Shown here piece by piece: positions 1-9,629 of a stretch of DNA of 64,000 nt. Position 1 is the stretch's first letter. Each line of letters starts with the position of its first letter. The DNA is from Lacunisphaera sp. (GTDB taxonomy: Bacteria > Verrucomicrobiota > Verrucomicrobiia > Opitutales > Opitutaceae), in the NCBI GenBank assembly GCA_029945445.1, contig JAQSCO010000060.1, positions 434,001 to 498,000 of the forward strand. The letters run 5' to 3'. Position numbers and translations under genes: made by a program. A model generated the notes under the pieces. The model searched no databases and had not been told where the DNA came from. It saw only the letters and a list, made by a program, of their open reading frames with translations.

Positions 1-1401
1 GTAGGGCCCGCCGATCGAAACACCGAGGTATTCGGCCTGCTCCTTGGTGAGCGTGGTCAGCTTGGCGCCGATCTTCTCGAGGTGCAGGCGGGCGACCTCC
101 TCGTCGAGGTGCTTCGGCAGACGGTAGACGCCGACCTTGTAGGCGTCCTTGTTCTTCCAGAGATCGAGCGCGGCCAGCGTCTGGTTGGTGAAGCTGTTCG
201 ACATGACAAACGACGGGTGGCCGGTGGCACAACCGAGGTTCACGAGGCGGCCCTCGGCGAGCATGTAGATGCTGTTACCCTTCGGGAAAGTATACAGGTC
301 GTATTGCGGCTTGATGTTGGTGCGCTTGGCGTCGGAGGTGTTGAGCTTGTCGACCTGGATCTCGTTGTCGAAATGGCCGATGTTGCAGACGATCGCCTGG
401 TCCTTCATCTGGCGCATGTGCTCCAGGGTGATGATGTCCTTGTTGCCGGTCGTGGTGACGTAGATGTCGGCCGTGCCGAGCGTGGACTCGATCGTGTTGA
501 CCTCGAAGCCTTCCATCGCGGCCTGCAGGGCGTTGATGGGGTCGATCTCGGTGACGACGACGCGGGCGCCGAAGCCTTTCAACGAAAAGGCCGAGCCCTT
601 GCCGACGTCGCCGTAGCCGCAGACGCAGGCGACCTTGCCGGCGATCATGACGTCGGTGGCGCGCTTGAGGCCGTCGGCGAGCGACTCGCGGCAGCCGTAG
701 AGATTGTCGAATTTCGACTTCGTGACCGAGTCGTTGACGTTGATGGCCGGGACGCGGAGCTTGCCCTTCTCCAGCATCTGGTAGAGGCGGTGCACGCCGG
801 TGGTCGTCTCCTCGGAGACGCCCTTCCATTCCTTGGCGATGGTCGTCCAGCGGAGCGGGTCCTCCTTGTGGACGCGCTTGAGCACGTTCTTGATGACCTG
901 CTCCTCGTGGGAGGTGGACGGGGTGTTGACCCAGTCGCTGCCCTCCTCGAGTTCGCAGCCCTTGTGGATGAGCAGCGTGACGTCGCCGCCGTCATCGACG
1001 ACGAGCTGCGGGCCCTTGCCGCCCGGGAAGGCGATGGCCTGCAGGGTCAGGTCCCAGTATTCCTCCAGCGTCTCGCCCTTCCAGGCGAAGACGGGCACGC
1101 CCGCCTTGGCGATGGCCGCGGCGGCGTGGTCCTGCGTCGAGAAGATGTTGCACGAACACCAGCGCACGTCGGCGCCGAGCTCCTTGAGCGTCTCGATGAG
1201 GACGGCGGTCTGGATCGTCATGTGCAGTGAGCCGGTGACGCGGACGCCCTGCAGGGGCTTGCCGGGGCCGAACTTCCGGCGGACGGACATGAGGCCGGGC
1301 ATTTCATGCTCGGCGATGGAGATTTCCTTGCGGCCCCAATCGGCCAGGGTGAGGTCCTTGACCTTGAAGTCGGTGGTAGTGGTGGTGGTGGTGGTAGCCA
1401 T
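1..1401 (-). CDS. ahcY: Adenosylhomocysteinase (SAH hydrolase), 3' end cut by window edge
   Basis: NAD-dependent hydrolysis of S-adenosylhomocysteine to adenosine and homocysteine, cytoplasmic. The frame is open for 467 codons from the ATG at 1401 and reaches the window edge at the family's C-terminal tail ([11 protein letters not shown]), so only the last few residues are missing. Visible family motifs include [13 protein letters not shown] around the substrate site, the NAD-binding [11 protein letters not shown], and [14 protein letters not shown] and TGHPSFVMS. It starts 26 bp after metK on the same strand, so the two SAM-cycle enzymes are probably co-transcribed. The N-terminus carries eight threonines in a row (residues 3-10, an ACC repeat), not part of the conserved fold. 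No clear Shine-Dalgarno is visible before the ATG. Confidence 0.97.
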   Translation of the reverse strand, partial: MATTTTTTTTDFKVKDLTLADWGRKEISIAEHEMPGLMSVRRKFGPGKPLQGVRVTGSLHMTIQTAVLIETLKELGADVRWCSCNIFSTQDHAAAAIAKAGVPVFAWKGETLEEYWDLTLQAIAFPGGKGPQLVVDDGGDVTLLIHKGCELEEGSDWVNTPSTSHEEQVIKNVLKRVHKEDPLRWTTIAKEWKGVSEETTTGVHRLYQMLEKGKLRVPAINVNDSVTKSKFDNLYGCRESLADGLKRATDVMIAGKVACVCGYGDVGKGSAFSLKGFGARVVVTEIDPINALQAAMEGFEVNTIESTLGTADIYVTTTGNKDIITLEHMRQMKDQAIVCNIGHFDNEIQVDKLNTSDAKRTNIKPQYDLYTFPKGNSIYMLAEGRLVNLGCATGHPSFVMSNSFTNQTLAALDLWKNKDAYKVGVYRLPKHLDEEVARLHLEKIGAKLTTLTKEQAEYLGVSIGGPY

Positions 1402-1427
1402 GATAGTGATGAGTTGGAGGTGGGCGG

Positions 1428-2594
<1,167 letters not shown>

Positions 2595-2771
2595 AAGCCG
2601 CCAACAAAGAGCCCGGCCGCGAATTCGGCAAGTAGATTATCAACGTATCTGTATTTTATGATATGAAGCGGATGGCACCGGGGAATTCCATGGCCGCTCT
2701 TGCTAAAAAAAGCTCATCCTATGATCATTCGGTTGATGTAGTTAGGGCCCAACCCGAATCACTTCCGCTCG

Positions 2772-3131
2772 ATGCCACAAAATCCAGCCCTCGACCCTTC
2801 GGCGATTGAAACCCTGCGGGCGCTCAGCCCCGGCGAGCCCGAATTTCTGCGGGAACTGATCGCGATTTATCTGGAGGACACGCCCCGGCGCCTCGTGGAA
2901 GTGGAAAGCGCGCTGGCCAAGGGCGACGGGCCCCTGCTCATCCGCGCCGCCCACACCATCAAGGGCAGCTCCGGCAATTTCGGCGCGACGGCCCTCGCCA
3001 AGCTCGCCCAGGAGATTGAGGCGCATGGCAAGTCGGGAAACTTCGCCGCCGCCACCAGCGCCCTGCCCGCTTTCAAGACCGAGTATGCCCGGGTCAACGC
3101 GGCGCTGGACCAGCTGGCGGCGGGCACCTAA
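2772..3131 (+). CDS. Hpt domain phosphotransfer protein
   Basis: A single histidine-phosphotransfer domain of 119 residues, the four-helix-bundle protein that relays phosphate between hybrid kinases and response regulators. The phospho-accepting site is AHTIKGSSGNFGA with the histidine at residue 61, a close match to the HxxKG(S/A)S consensus. No kinase or receiver domain is next to it, so it is an orphan relay protein whose partners are elsewhere. It is transcribed away from metK and is followed after 26 bp by the DUF1573 gene, probably in one transcript. Confidence 0.9.
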   Translation: MPQNPALDPSAIETLRALSPGEPEFLRELIAIYLEDTPRRLVEVESALAKGDGPLLIRAAHTIKGSSGNFGATALAKLAQEIEAHGKSGNFAAATSALPAFKTEYARVNAALDQLAAGT

Positions 3132-3157
3132 TCCGCCCGGCCCGGTCAAACTCCGCC

Positions 3158-3808
3158 ATGACCTTCCGCCGCCTCCTCCCGCCTGCGCTGCTCCTGATCC
3201 TGGCGCTGCCCGCCCGCGCCCTGGATTGGAAGACCGAGGTCCTGACCGTCACCACGGTTCCCTTCCAGAAAACCCAGGACGTGGTCTTCAATTTTAAAAA
3301 CAATAGCCCGCGGCCCGTCACGCTGCTCGACCTGCAGACCAACTGCGACTGCCTCGACGCCAGCGCGGACGGGAAAACCTACCTGCCCGGCGCCGTCGGC
3401 ACGATCAGGGCGCGCTTCACCATCGGCGACCGCGCCGGGCTCTACGAGCGCCTCATTACCGTCGTGACCGATGAATCGCCCGCGCCGGTGCGCCTGCTGC
3501 TGCGCATCGAGGCGCCGGAGATCGCCACGGTCTCGCCCCGCAGTGTCAGCTGGAAGCTCAATGAAGCCGCGGATGAGAAAGTCGTCGAGTTCACTCCGGC
3601 CGCCGGCCTGGAAATCAATTTCACGGCCGCCCAGGCCACGAACGAGGCGTTCATCACACGGCTGGAGACGATCGAGCCGGGCAAGCGCTACCGGCTCCAC
3701 CTGCAGCCCCGCAGCACCGCCCGGTCCGCGAGCGCCGCCATCCGCGTTACGGGCCGGGAGAAAACCGGGCACGACGTCATCGTCAGCGCCTACGCCAGCA
3801 TTCAGTAG
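3158..3808 (+). CDS. DUF1573 family exported protein
   Basis: 216 residues with a cleavable signal peptide (hydrophobic stretch at about residues 6-20 ending in ARA). The mature part has the DUF1573 pattern: a beta-sandwich start with NFKNNS followed by the Cys-containing TNCDCLDA motif. These proteins are common in Bacteroidetes, Planctomycetes and Verrucomicrobia, lie in the cell envelope, and have no established function. A second Ig-like half may follow (residues about 115-216). It converges with opgH. The 61-bp gap between them has GC-rich inverted repeats but no T-run. Confidence 0.8.
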   Translation: MTFRRLLPPALLLILALPARALDWKTEVLTVTTVPFQKTQDVVFNFKNNSPRPVTLLDLQTNCDCLDASADGKTYLPGAVGTIRARFTIGDRAGLYERLITVVTDESPAPVRLLLRIEAPEIATVSPRSVSWKLNEAADEKVVEFTPAAGLEINFTAAQATNEAFITRLETIEPGKRYRLHLQPRSTARSASAAIRVTGREKTGHDVIVSAYASIQ

Positions 3809-3869
3809 CGGGGGGCGTCGGTCTCCAGCCCGACCCGGTCGCCGAGATGGCCAGCGGCGGCGACCCTGC

Positions 3870-6020
3870 TCAGCGATAGAGCGCGGTCACCGGCGTCGCG
3901 GTCAGCACGTTGTATTGGCGCATCGCCAGCCGCCACCATTCCGCCAGCTGGCCGGCCGGCTGCTTCCACAGCTGTTCGTGCAACCAGATCATCGACTCGG
4001 CGTCGAGCAGCAGCGCCATCTTCTCGCGATGCGTGAGCTTGGGCGGCCCCTCGGCGAGCAGTTTTTTCCGCAGGTTCATGAAGTAGGTCCGCGCCGCGTG
4101 GCTGCCCTGGCGCTGGCGCAGCAGCGAGACATGCACCGCGTTCACGTAGGGATCGAGCACCGCCTGCAACAGGCCGTAGTCCGCGCGCAGCTCCGGGATC
4201 GGCTGCATGTGCCGGTAGCATTCCTCAAGGTTCCGTGCAAGCCGCGGCAGCTCCGGCGGCGGCTGGGTCTCGTCCGGCGTCAGGAACAGGCCCAGCTCGC
4301 GGGCGCGTCGGCCGAAGCCAGCCTTGCCAAGGAAAATCGAGAGCGGCGCGGAGAACACGAGCCCCGCCAGCACCGGGCTCAGCCACCAGAAGAACGACGG
4401 CACGAGGATGAACGCCGACACGCCCCACACCACGCCGATGGCCATCTGCCCCGCGTGCGTGATGATGGCCTCGCGCCAGTCGGTGTCCTCGCTGGCCTCG
4501 CGCTTCTGCGTCACCCACCCCACGCCCTGGCCGAGCAGGATGTAGAGCACGAACTTCGCGTTGAACATCATGTTGATCGGCGCGAGCAGTGTGGAAGTCA
4601 CCACCTCCAGCAGTGCGCTCACGACGAGGCGCACCGGACCGCCGTAGCCGGCGGCGCGGTTGTTCTTCAGCTCGATCAGCACGCTGATCACCTTCGGCAG
4701 GAAGAGCAGCAGCAGCGTGAACAGGAACAGCGCAAACGCCTCCGGCACCTCCACGACATAGCCGAAGAGCGCGGTATAGACCTCGGCGTGGTATTGCACG
4801 AAATTGCCGGCCAGCACGTCGCGGAAAGTGTGAATGCTGCTGATCAGCAGGAAGAGCAGCCACAGCGGCGAGGCGACATACCCCATGATGCCCATCAGCA
4901 GGTGCACGCGGTTGACCGGATGGAATCCGCGGGCAAACAGCAGCCAGCTGTGCTGCATGTTGCCCTGGCACCAGCGCCGGTCGCGCTTGGCGCTGTCGAT
5001 CAGCGTCGGCGGGCCCTCCTCGTAGCTGCCGTCGAGATCATAGGCCAGCCACACGCCCCAGCCCGCGCGGCGCATCAGCGCGGCCTCGACGAAATCGTGG
5101 CTGAGGATACGCCCGCCGAACGGCTCGCGGCCGGGCAACTCGGGCAGCGCCGCGTGCGCCATGAACGGCGCGACGCGGATGACGGCGTTGTGCCCCCAGA
5201 AATTGCTCTCGCCCTGGTGCCAGTAGTTCAGGCCGGCGAGGAAGAGCGGACTGTAGAGCCGGTTGGAGAACTGCTGCAGGCGCGCGTAAAGCGTGACGCC
5301 GTTCACCACCCGCGGCGCGGTCTGCAGGATGCCGACCTTCGGGTTGCGCTCCATCATCGCGACCAGCTTGAGCAGCGACTCGCCGGTCATGATGCTGTCG
5401 GCATCGAGCACGGCCAGGTAGCGGTATTTCCGGCCCCAGCGGCGCAGGAAGTCCGCGACGTTGCCGCTCTTCTTGTTGATCGAGTGGCGGCGCTTCCGGT
5501 AAAAGATGCGCCCGAAGCCGTTGAGCTGCTTGCAGAGCTCGACCCACGCGACCTCCTCCTGGATCCAGTTGGTGGCGGTGTTCGAGTCGCTGAGGATAAA
5601 AAAGTCGAAATTCTCCAGCCGGCCGGTGGCCTCGAGCGAACGGTAGATGACGCGCAGGCCCTCGAAGACCCGGCTCGGGTCCTCGTTGAACACGGGCATC
5701 ACGATGGCGGTGGAGGCCAGCGGCAGGTCCGCCAGCTTCTGGCCCGCGATGGAACGCGTGATGCGATACGGATCGCCGTTGCGGTTGAGCACGTAGAGCC
5801 CGAGCAGCGCGGTGCTGAAGCCCACGGCGATGTGGGCGAAGAGGATGACGAAAAGCCCGAGCACCACCCACTCGACGGCCGTCATGCCGTCGCGCCAAAG
5901 CAGGTCGGCCATGAACCAGGTCGCCAGGCTCGTGAACAGGAAGACGAGCGTGAAAAAGGTGATGCGCCGCCGGGCCACGCGGTGCCGGTCGACCTGCTCG
6001 ACGGTAAAGCTCGCCGGCAT
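3870..6020 (-). CDS. mdoH: Glucans biosynthesis glucosyltransferase H (OpgH/MdoH)
   Basis: Inner-membrane family 2 glycosyltransferase that polymerises UDP-glucose into the beta-1,2 backbone of osmoregulated periplasmic glucans and passes it to the periplasm. 716 residues from the ATG at 6020, which sits 2 nt after the stop of the upstream gene. Visible are two N-terminal membrane helices, the cytoplasmic GT2 domain with FILSDSNT, DADSIMTG, the HDFVEAAL block and RRWCQGN (the QxxRW-type site), then several C-terminal helices. Compared with E. coli OpgH (847 residues) it lacks the roughly 130-residue cytoplasmic N-terminus that precedes the first helix. The small membrane protein encoded just before it may supply that part. 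Last gene of a long packed operon. Confidence 0.95.
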   Translation of the reverse strand: MPASFTVEQVDRHRVARRRITFFTLVFLFTSLATWFMADLLWRDGMTAVEWVVLGLFVILFAHIAVGFSTALLGLYVLNRNGDPYRITRSIAGQKLADLPLASTAIVMPVFNEDPSRVFEGLRVIYRSLEATGRLENFDFFILSDSNTATNWIQEEVAWVELCKQLNGFGRIFYRKRRHSINKKSGNVADFLRRWGRKYRYLAVLDADSIMTGESLLKLVAMMERNPKVGILQTAPRVVNGVTLYARLQQFSNRLYSPLFLAGLNYWHQGESNFWGHNAVIRVAPFMAHAALPELPGREPFGGRILSHDFVEAALMRRAGWGVWLAYDLDGSYEEGPPTLIDSAKRDRRWCQGNMQHSWLLFARGFHPVNRVHLLMGIMGYVASPLWLLFLLISSIHTFRDVLAGNFVQYHAEVYTALFGYVVEVPEAFALFLFTLLLLFLPKVISVLIELKNNRAAGYGGPVRLVVSALLEVVTSTLLAPINMMFNAKFVLYILLGQGVGWVTQKREASEDTDWREAIITHAGQMAIGVVWGVSAFILVPSFFWWLSPVLAGLVFSAPLSIFLGKAGFGRRARELGLFLTPDETQPPPELPRLARNLEECYRHMQPIPELRADYGLLQAVLDPYVNAVHVSLLRQRQGSHAARTYFMNLRKKLLAEGPPKLTHREKMALLLDAESMIWLHEQLWKQPAGQLAEWWRLAMRQYNVLTATPVTALYR

Positions 6021-6022
6021 GG

Positions 6023-6610
6023 TCAGCGGGTGGCGAAGAACACCGCGGTGAGAAGCCCGGCGAAGATCGCCCACAGCAGCAGGACGCGGAGTACGGGCAG
6101 CTTCTCGATGCGCTCGAGCGTGTAGCCCGCCGCCTCGGTGATGGTGCCGAGGTCGATCTCGCGCGGGACCATGCTCGACACGGCGAGATCGGGGCCGGCC
6201 TTGATGGAACTCTGCCGCATGGCCGCGGTAAATTCGGCGGGAATCTTCCGCTCGTCGAGGAACGCATACGGCCAGCGCTGCATGCCCTCGGACAGCAGCA
6301 TGGCCACGCGGCCCTCGGTGGCGAGACGGTCGTGCGGCAGGCCCTTCTCCCCGAGCAGTTCGCCGAACCACTCGTCCATCAGCCGGTCAGTCTCCTCGAT
6401 CGCCAGGGTCGAGGGATCGAGCGCCGGGGCCTCCGCGTGGCGCCGCGCCGCCTCGCTGAGGATGCGTTCGATCAGCCGGCTCTGGTGCAGCCGGTTGTGG
6501 ACCCGGTGCGCGCGCAGGTAGTCCTCGACCCGCACGTAAGCGTCGTTCCACTGGTCCAGCGTGCCCGTGGTCGGGCGGAACGAGTTCAGGGATTCCAGAG
6601 ATAGCTCCAT
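6023..6610 (-). CDS. Unknown tail-anchored protein between opgG and opgH
   Basis: 195 residues from the ATG at 6610, which overlaps the end of opgG by 25 bp. Its stop is 2 nt before the opgH start, so it is translated with both. The body is soluble, acidic-basic and mostly helical in appearance, with no signal peptide. The last 22 residues are a single hydrophobic helix ending in ATR, so the protein is predicted to be anchored by its C-terminus with its bulk in the cytoplasm. I recognise no domain. Because the OpgH here lacks the cytoplasmic N-terminal region of the E. coli enzyme, a regulatory or scaffold role in glucan synthesis is a reasonable inference, but only from position. Confidence 0.8.
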   Translation of the reverse strand: MELSLESLNSFRPTTGTLDQWNDAYVRVEDYLRAHRVHNRLHQSRLIERILSEAARRHAEAPALDPSTLAIEETDRLMDEWFGELLGEKGLPHDRLATEGRVAMLLSEGMQRWPYAFLDERKIPAEFTAAMRQSSIKAGPDLAVSSMVPREIDLGTITEAAGYTLERIEKLPVLRVLLLWAIFAGLLTAVFFATR

Positions 6611-8097
6611 GTCTCGGTCAGCACATGCTGACCTTTGCGGAGAAAGCAACGGAGTTCCACGGGCGCGCCCGCGGGATCGGGCTGGACTTCAAAGGCGATG
6701 CGCCACGCGCCGGTAAACTGGTTTTTCAGCACCACGGCCTCGCCCACCTGCTTGGCGCCGGCGCCCACGGTCACCCGCGCCTCGATCTCGGGGTCGGGCG
6801 GCTGGCCGTTCAGGTAGGGGCTGGCGAATTCCAGGACGAAGCGGCGCAGCTCCGGCCGGCCGGGCACCGCCGCGAGCCGCGTGGAAACCGCCGAACCCGC
6901 CGGCGGCCGCACTGCCTGTTCGCCGAACCAGTGCAGGTTGTATTCGAACTCAATCGGCTCGCCGGCGGGCGGCAGCGTCGCCGGTGACCAGAAGGCCACG
7001 ATGTTGTCGCTGAACTCATCACCAGTCGGTATCTCCAGCAGGCGCACGGCGCCACTCCCCCAGTCGCCGACCGGCTCGACCCAGGCACTGGGCCGCTGGT
7101 GATAGTAGGCCTCGAGGTCGTCGTAATGCGCGAACTGCCGGTCGCGCTGGACCAGCCCGAAGCCGCGGGGCGATTTGTCCGTGAAGGTCGCCGCCCGCAC
7201 GGCCTTTGGATTGAGCAGCGGGCGCCAGACCCACTCGCCCGCGCCGGTCTCCATGAGCAGGCCGTCGGAATCATGCACCTCGGGACGGAAATCCGTCTGC
7301 GACCAGCCGGTGTTCTCGCCGTGGGCAAACATGCTGGTCAACGGCGCGAATCCAAGCTGCTTGGGATTTTTCCGGCAATACACCGCGACCTTCACGCGGA
7401 TGACGGTCTCCTCGCCCGGCATGACCACGAAGCGGTAGGCACCGGTCACGGTGGGACTGTTGAGCAGCGCGTAGATCGTCAGGCTGCGGCCGCCGATCAG
7501 CGGGCGCTCGATCCAGAATTCCTCAAACACCGGAAACTCCTCGCCGCCGGCCTCGATGGTGTTGACCGCCAGCCCGCGCGCCGAGAGGCCGTAGCGCTGG
7601 TCCTTGCCGAGCGCCCGGAAATAGCTGGCGCCAAGGAACGCCACGACCTCGTCCCACTTGCCCGGCTGGTTGAGTTCATGCAGGACCTTGAAGCCGGCGA
7701 ACCCCAGGTCGGACGGCACACGCCAGCCGCGCTTGACCTTGCCGTAGTCGTAGAACCGCGGCGTGAACTCGATGGACTGCGCGACCTTGTTCACCACCGC
7801 GGAGAGCTGCACCGGCTGGCTGAAGCTGCCGCCGGGGTGGAAGAACTGGAGCTGGAACGGCAGTTCCTCCGCGCGCCACCAGGAAAGCTGCGGCACGAAG
7901 CGGATGTCGCGATACTCGTCGTAGGAAAGCTTGCGCAGCCAGTCGGGCACCTGCGACTTCGCCGGCGCGTAGGGCCGGGCCGCGAGCGCCTTCGCGCGGA
8001 ACTGCAGCACCTCGAAGTCAAACAGGTCCGCCGCCCGGCCAGGGGCCGCGCCCAGCGCGACAAGCAGCGCGCAGAAAATGAACCGGCGGGGCTTCAT
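6586..8097 (-). CDS. mdoG: Glucan biosynthesis periplasmic protein G (OpgG/MdoG)
   Basis: 503 residues, start chosen at the ATG at 8097 because a signal peptide (MKPRRFIF, hydrophobic core, GRA) follows directly. Periplasmic partner of OpgH that adds branches to or processes the nascent glucan chain. Family features include DLFDFEVLQFRAKALA at the mature N-terminus, SYDEYRDIRF, FAHGENT, HDSDGLL, SPRGFGLVQRDR and the YHQRPSAWVEP block. Length matches OpgG (about 510). Starts 2 nt after the uracil-DNA glycosylase stop. Confidence 0.95.
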   Translation of the reverse strand: MKPRRFIFCALLVALGAAPGRAADLFDFEVLQFRAKALAARPYAPAKSQVPDWLRKLSYDEYRDIRFVPQLSWWRAEELPFQLQFFHPGGSFSQPVQLSAVVNKVAQSIEFTPRFYDYGKVKRGWRVPSDLGFAGFKVLHELNQPGKWDEVVAFLGASYFRALGKDQRYGLSARGLAVNTIEAGGEEFPVFEEFWIERPLIGGRSLTIYALLNSPTVTGAYRFVVMPGEETVIRVKVAVYCRKNPKQLGFAPLTSMFAHGENTGWSQTDFRPEVHDSDGLLMETGAGEWVWRPLLNPKAVRAATFTDKSPRGFGLVQRDRQFAHYDDLEAYYHQRPSAWVEPVGDWGSGAVRLLEIPTGDEFSDNIVAFWSPATLPPAGEPIEFEYNLHWFGEQAVRPPAGSAVSTRLAAVPGRPELRRFVLEFASPYLNGQPPDPEIEARVTVGAGAKQVGEAVVLKNQFTGAWRIAFEVQPDPAGAPVELRCFLRKGQHVLTETWSYLWNP

Positions 8098-8099
8098 GC

Positions 8100-9062
8100 T
8101 CAGCGGAAATAATTGCGCTGCTTCTCGGTGACCGGCAGCTCCGCCCGCTCCATCACCGCCAGCAGGTCCTCCCACGCGTCGCGCTTGATCTTCTTCGCCG
8201 AGGCCGAGGTGAGACCCTCCTGGCGCAGCAGGTAGGAAGGGTGGTAGCTCGCGCGCAGAGGCTTGTCGGCGTAGCTGTGCCAGGTCCCGCGCGCGGCGCC
8301 CATGGTCTTGAAGCGGTCGGCGCCGAGCAGGCCGTCGACCGCGGTCTTGCCGAGCGCCACCAGCACCTTCGGCTGGATGATGGCGATCTGTGCGCGGATG
8401 AACGGCAGGCAGTAACTCATCTCGGCCGCCGTCGGCGGGCGGTTGCCCGTTTGCGAGCCGTCGGCATTGCGGGTGCCCATCTCAGGCCGCCAGTTTAAGA
8501 TATTACCGATGTAGACCTGGCTGCGCTCGAGGCCCATGGCCTTGATCATGCGGTTGAGCAGCTGGCCGGCGCGCCCGACGAAGGGCTCGCCCTGGTCCTC
8601 CTCGTCGCCGCCCGGCGCCTCGCCCACGAACATCACCGCGGCGTCGAGGTTGCCCACGCCGAAGACCACCTGCTTGCCGGCGAACACGCGCGCGCGGCAG
8701 ACGCTGTCGTGCAGGACGAGTTCGCGGAGGTGATTCCAGCGGGCCGGTTTGTCGCCCTCGGGCAAGTTGATGGGCGGGGGCGCGGGCAGCGAGGGCGCAC
8801 TGGGCGCGGGAACTCTGGGTGCAGGCTCGTTTCGGGACTCCGTTGAAAAGGTCATGATCGGGACGGCCACGGGCGCAGGTGCGGCGGACGCAACCGCTTC
8901 GCTCCCGCTCGCCGCCACGGACTCGCGCAACTGGGCCAGGCTCTCTTCCGTCACCGCGACGGCGCGCTGCCCGCCGGCCTTCAGGCGGCGGAGTTCATCG
9001 TTCAGGGCGAGCAATTGGTCGCGGGTGGGCACGGTAGGGTCAGCGGGCGGCGAGCTTCTCAA
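8100..9062 (-). CDS. Family 4-like uracil-DNA glycosylase lacking two Fe-S cysteines
   Basis: Removes uracil from DNA. 320 residues: a Pro/Ala-rich N-terminal extension of about 110 residues, then the glycosylase domain with VVFGVGN, the uracil-binding [10 protein letters not shown] (residues 148-156), [22 protein letters not shown] and the C-terminal HPSYLLR. The canonical family 4 enzyme binds a 4Fe-4S cluster through four cysteines. Here only Cys122 and Cys218 remain. The first ligand position is Asp and the third is Trp191, as in some alphaproteobacterial relatives, so a cluster is unlikely. The ATG at 9062 lies inside ribE. A GTG at 9032, 8 bp after the ribE stop, is an alternative start. 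Confidence 0.88.
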   Translation of the reverse strand: MRSSPPADPTVPTRDQLLALNDELRRLKAGGQRAVAVTEESLAQLRESVAASGSEAVASAAPAPVAVPIMTFSTESRNEPAPRVPAPSAPSLPAPPPINLPEGDKPARWNHLRELVLHDSVCRARVFAGKQVVFGVGNLDAAVMFVGEAPGGDEEDQGEPFVGRAGQLLNRMIKAMGLERSQVYIGNILNWRPEMGTRNADGSQTGNRPPTAAEMSYCLPFIRAQIAIIQPKVLVALGKTAVDGLLGADRFKTMGAARGTWHSYADKPLRASYHPSYLLRQEGLTSASAKKIKRDAWEDLLAVMERAELPVTEKQRNYFR

Positions 9063-9627
9063 TATACTTGGCCAGCAGGTCGAATTCCAAGTTGACGGTG
9101 TCGTTGACTTTTTTCTCGCCGAGATTGGTCACGGCCAGTGTGTGCGGAATCAGCCACACGACAAAGGAGTCGCCCGCCGCCTCAGCCACCGTGAGCGAGA
9201 TGCCGTCGATGGCGACGCTGCCCTTGTAGACGAGGTAACGTCCCTGCCCGGCGGGCACCTGCACGCGCATATAGTGGTCCTTGCCGCGCGGCTCGAACAC
9301 CTCGATGCGGCCCGGTGCGTCGATGTGGCCGCTGACAAAATGCCCGCCGAGGCGGCTGTCCGCGCGCAGGCTGCGCTCGAGGTTCACGGCCGAGCCGGGG
9401 GCGAGCTGCGCGAAACTGGTCAGCCGCCGCGTTTCCTCCAGCACATCGAACCAGAGGTGGCCGGCGGCGAACTTTGTGACGGTCAGGCAGCAGCCGTTGA
9501 CCGCGATGCTGTCACCGAGCGCAACGTCACCCGTCACCACTTTGGCCGCGAGTTGGAGCTGCCAGGCGTCGGCCGCCGGCTGGAAGGAGGCCACGCGGCC
9601 GGTTTCCTCGATGATGCCGGTGAACAT
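9040..9627 (-). CDS. ribE: Riboflavin synthase, alpha chain
   Basis: Converts two molecules of 6,7-dimethyl-8-ribityllumazine into riboflavin. 195 residues forming the usual two tandem lumazine-binding barrels: the first begins MFTGIIEETGRV and has the NGCCLTV motif, the second has GHFVSGHID and DGISLTV. It lies between a protease paralogue (2 nt before) and the uracil-DNA glycosylase (overlap), with no other riboflavin gene nearby, so the operon is of mixed function. No FMN riboswitch is visible ahead of it. Confidence 0.96.
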   Translation of the reverse strand: MFTGIIEETGRVASFQPAADAWQLQLAAKVVTGDVALGDSIAVNGCCLTVTKFAAGHLWFDVLEETRRLTSFAQLAPGSAVNLERSLRADSRLGGHFVSGHIDAPGRIEVFEPRGKDHYMRVQVPAGQGRYLVYKGSVAIDGISLTVAEAAGDSFVVWLIPHTLAVTNLGEKKVNDTVNLEFDLLAKYIEKLAAR

Positions 9628-9629
9628 GG

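Noticed and set aside
2595..2771. SAM or SAH riboswitch upstream of metK
   Set aside because: I looked for the conserved cores of SAM-I, SAM-II, SAM-IV and SAH elements and could not fold any convincingly; only a weak TATCA/TGATA pair was seen. A covariance-model search would decide.
3838..3864. Hairpin between the convergent DUF1573 and opgH genes as a terminator
   Set aside because: GTCGCCG/CGGCGAC arms are present, but there is no T-run on either strand; evidence is too weak.
3471..6125. Very long open frame on the plus strand across opgH
   Set aside because: It is antisense to a clear OpgH, with a composition of Arg/Ala/Pro/His runs typical of the shadow frame of a G+C-rich gene.
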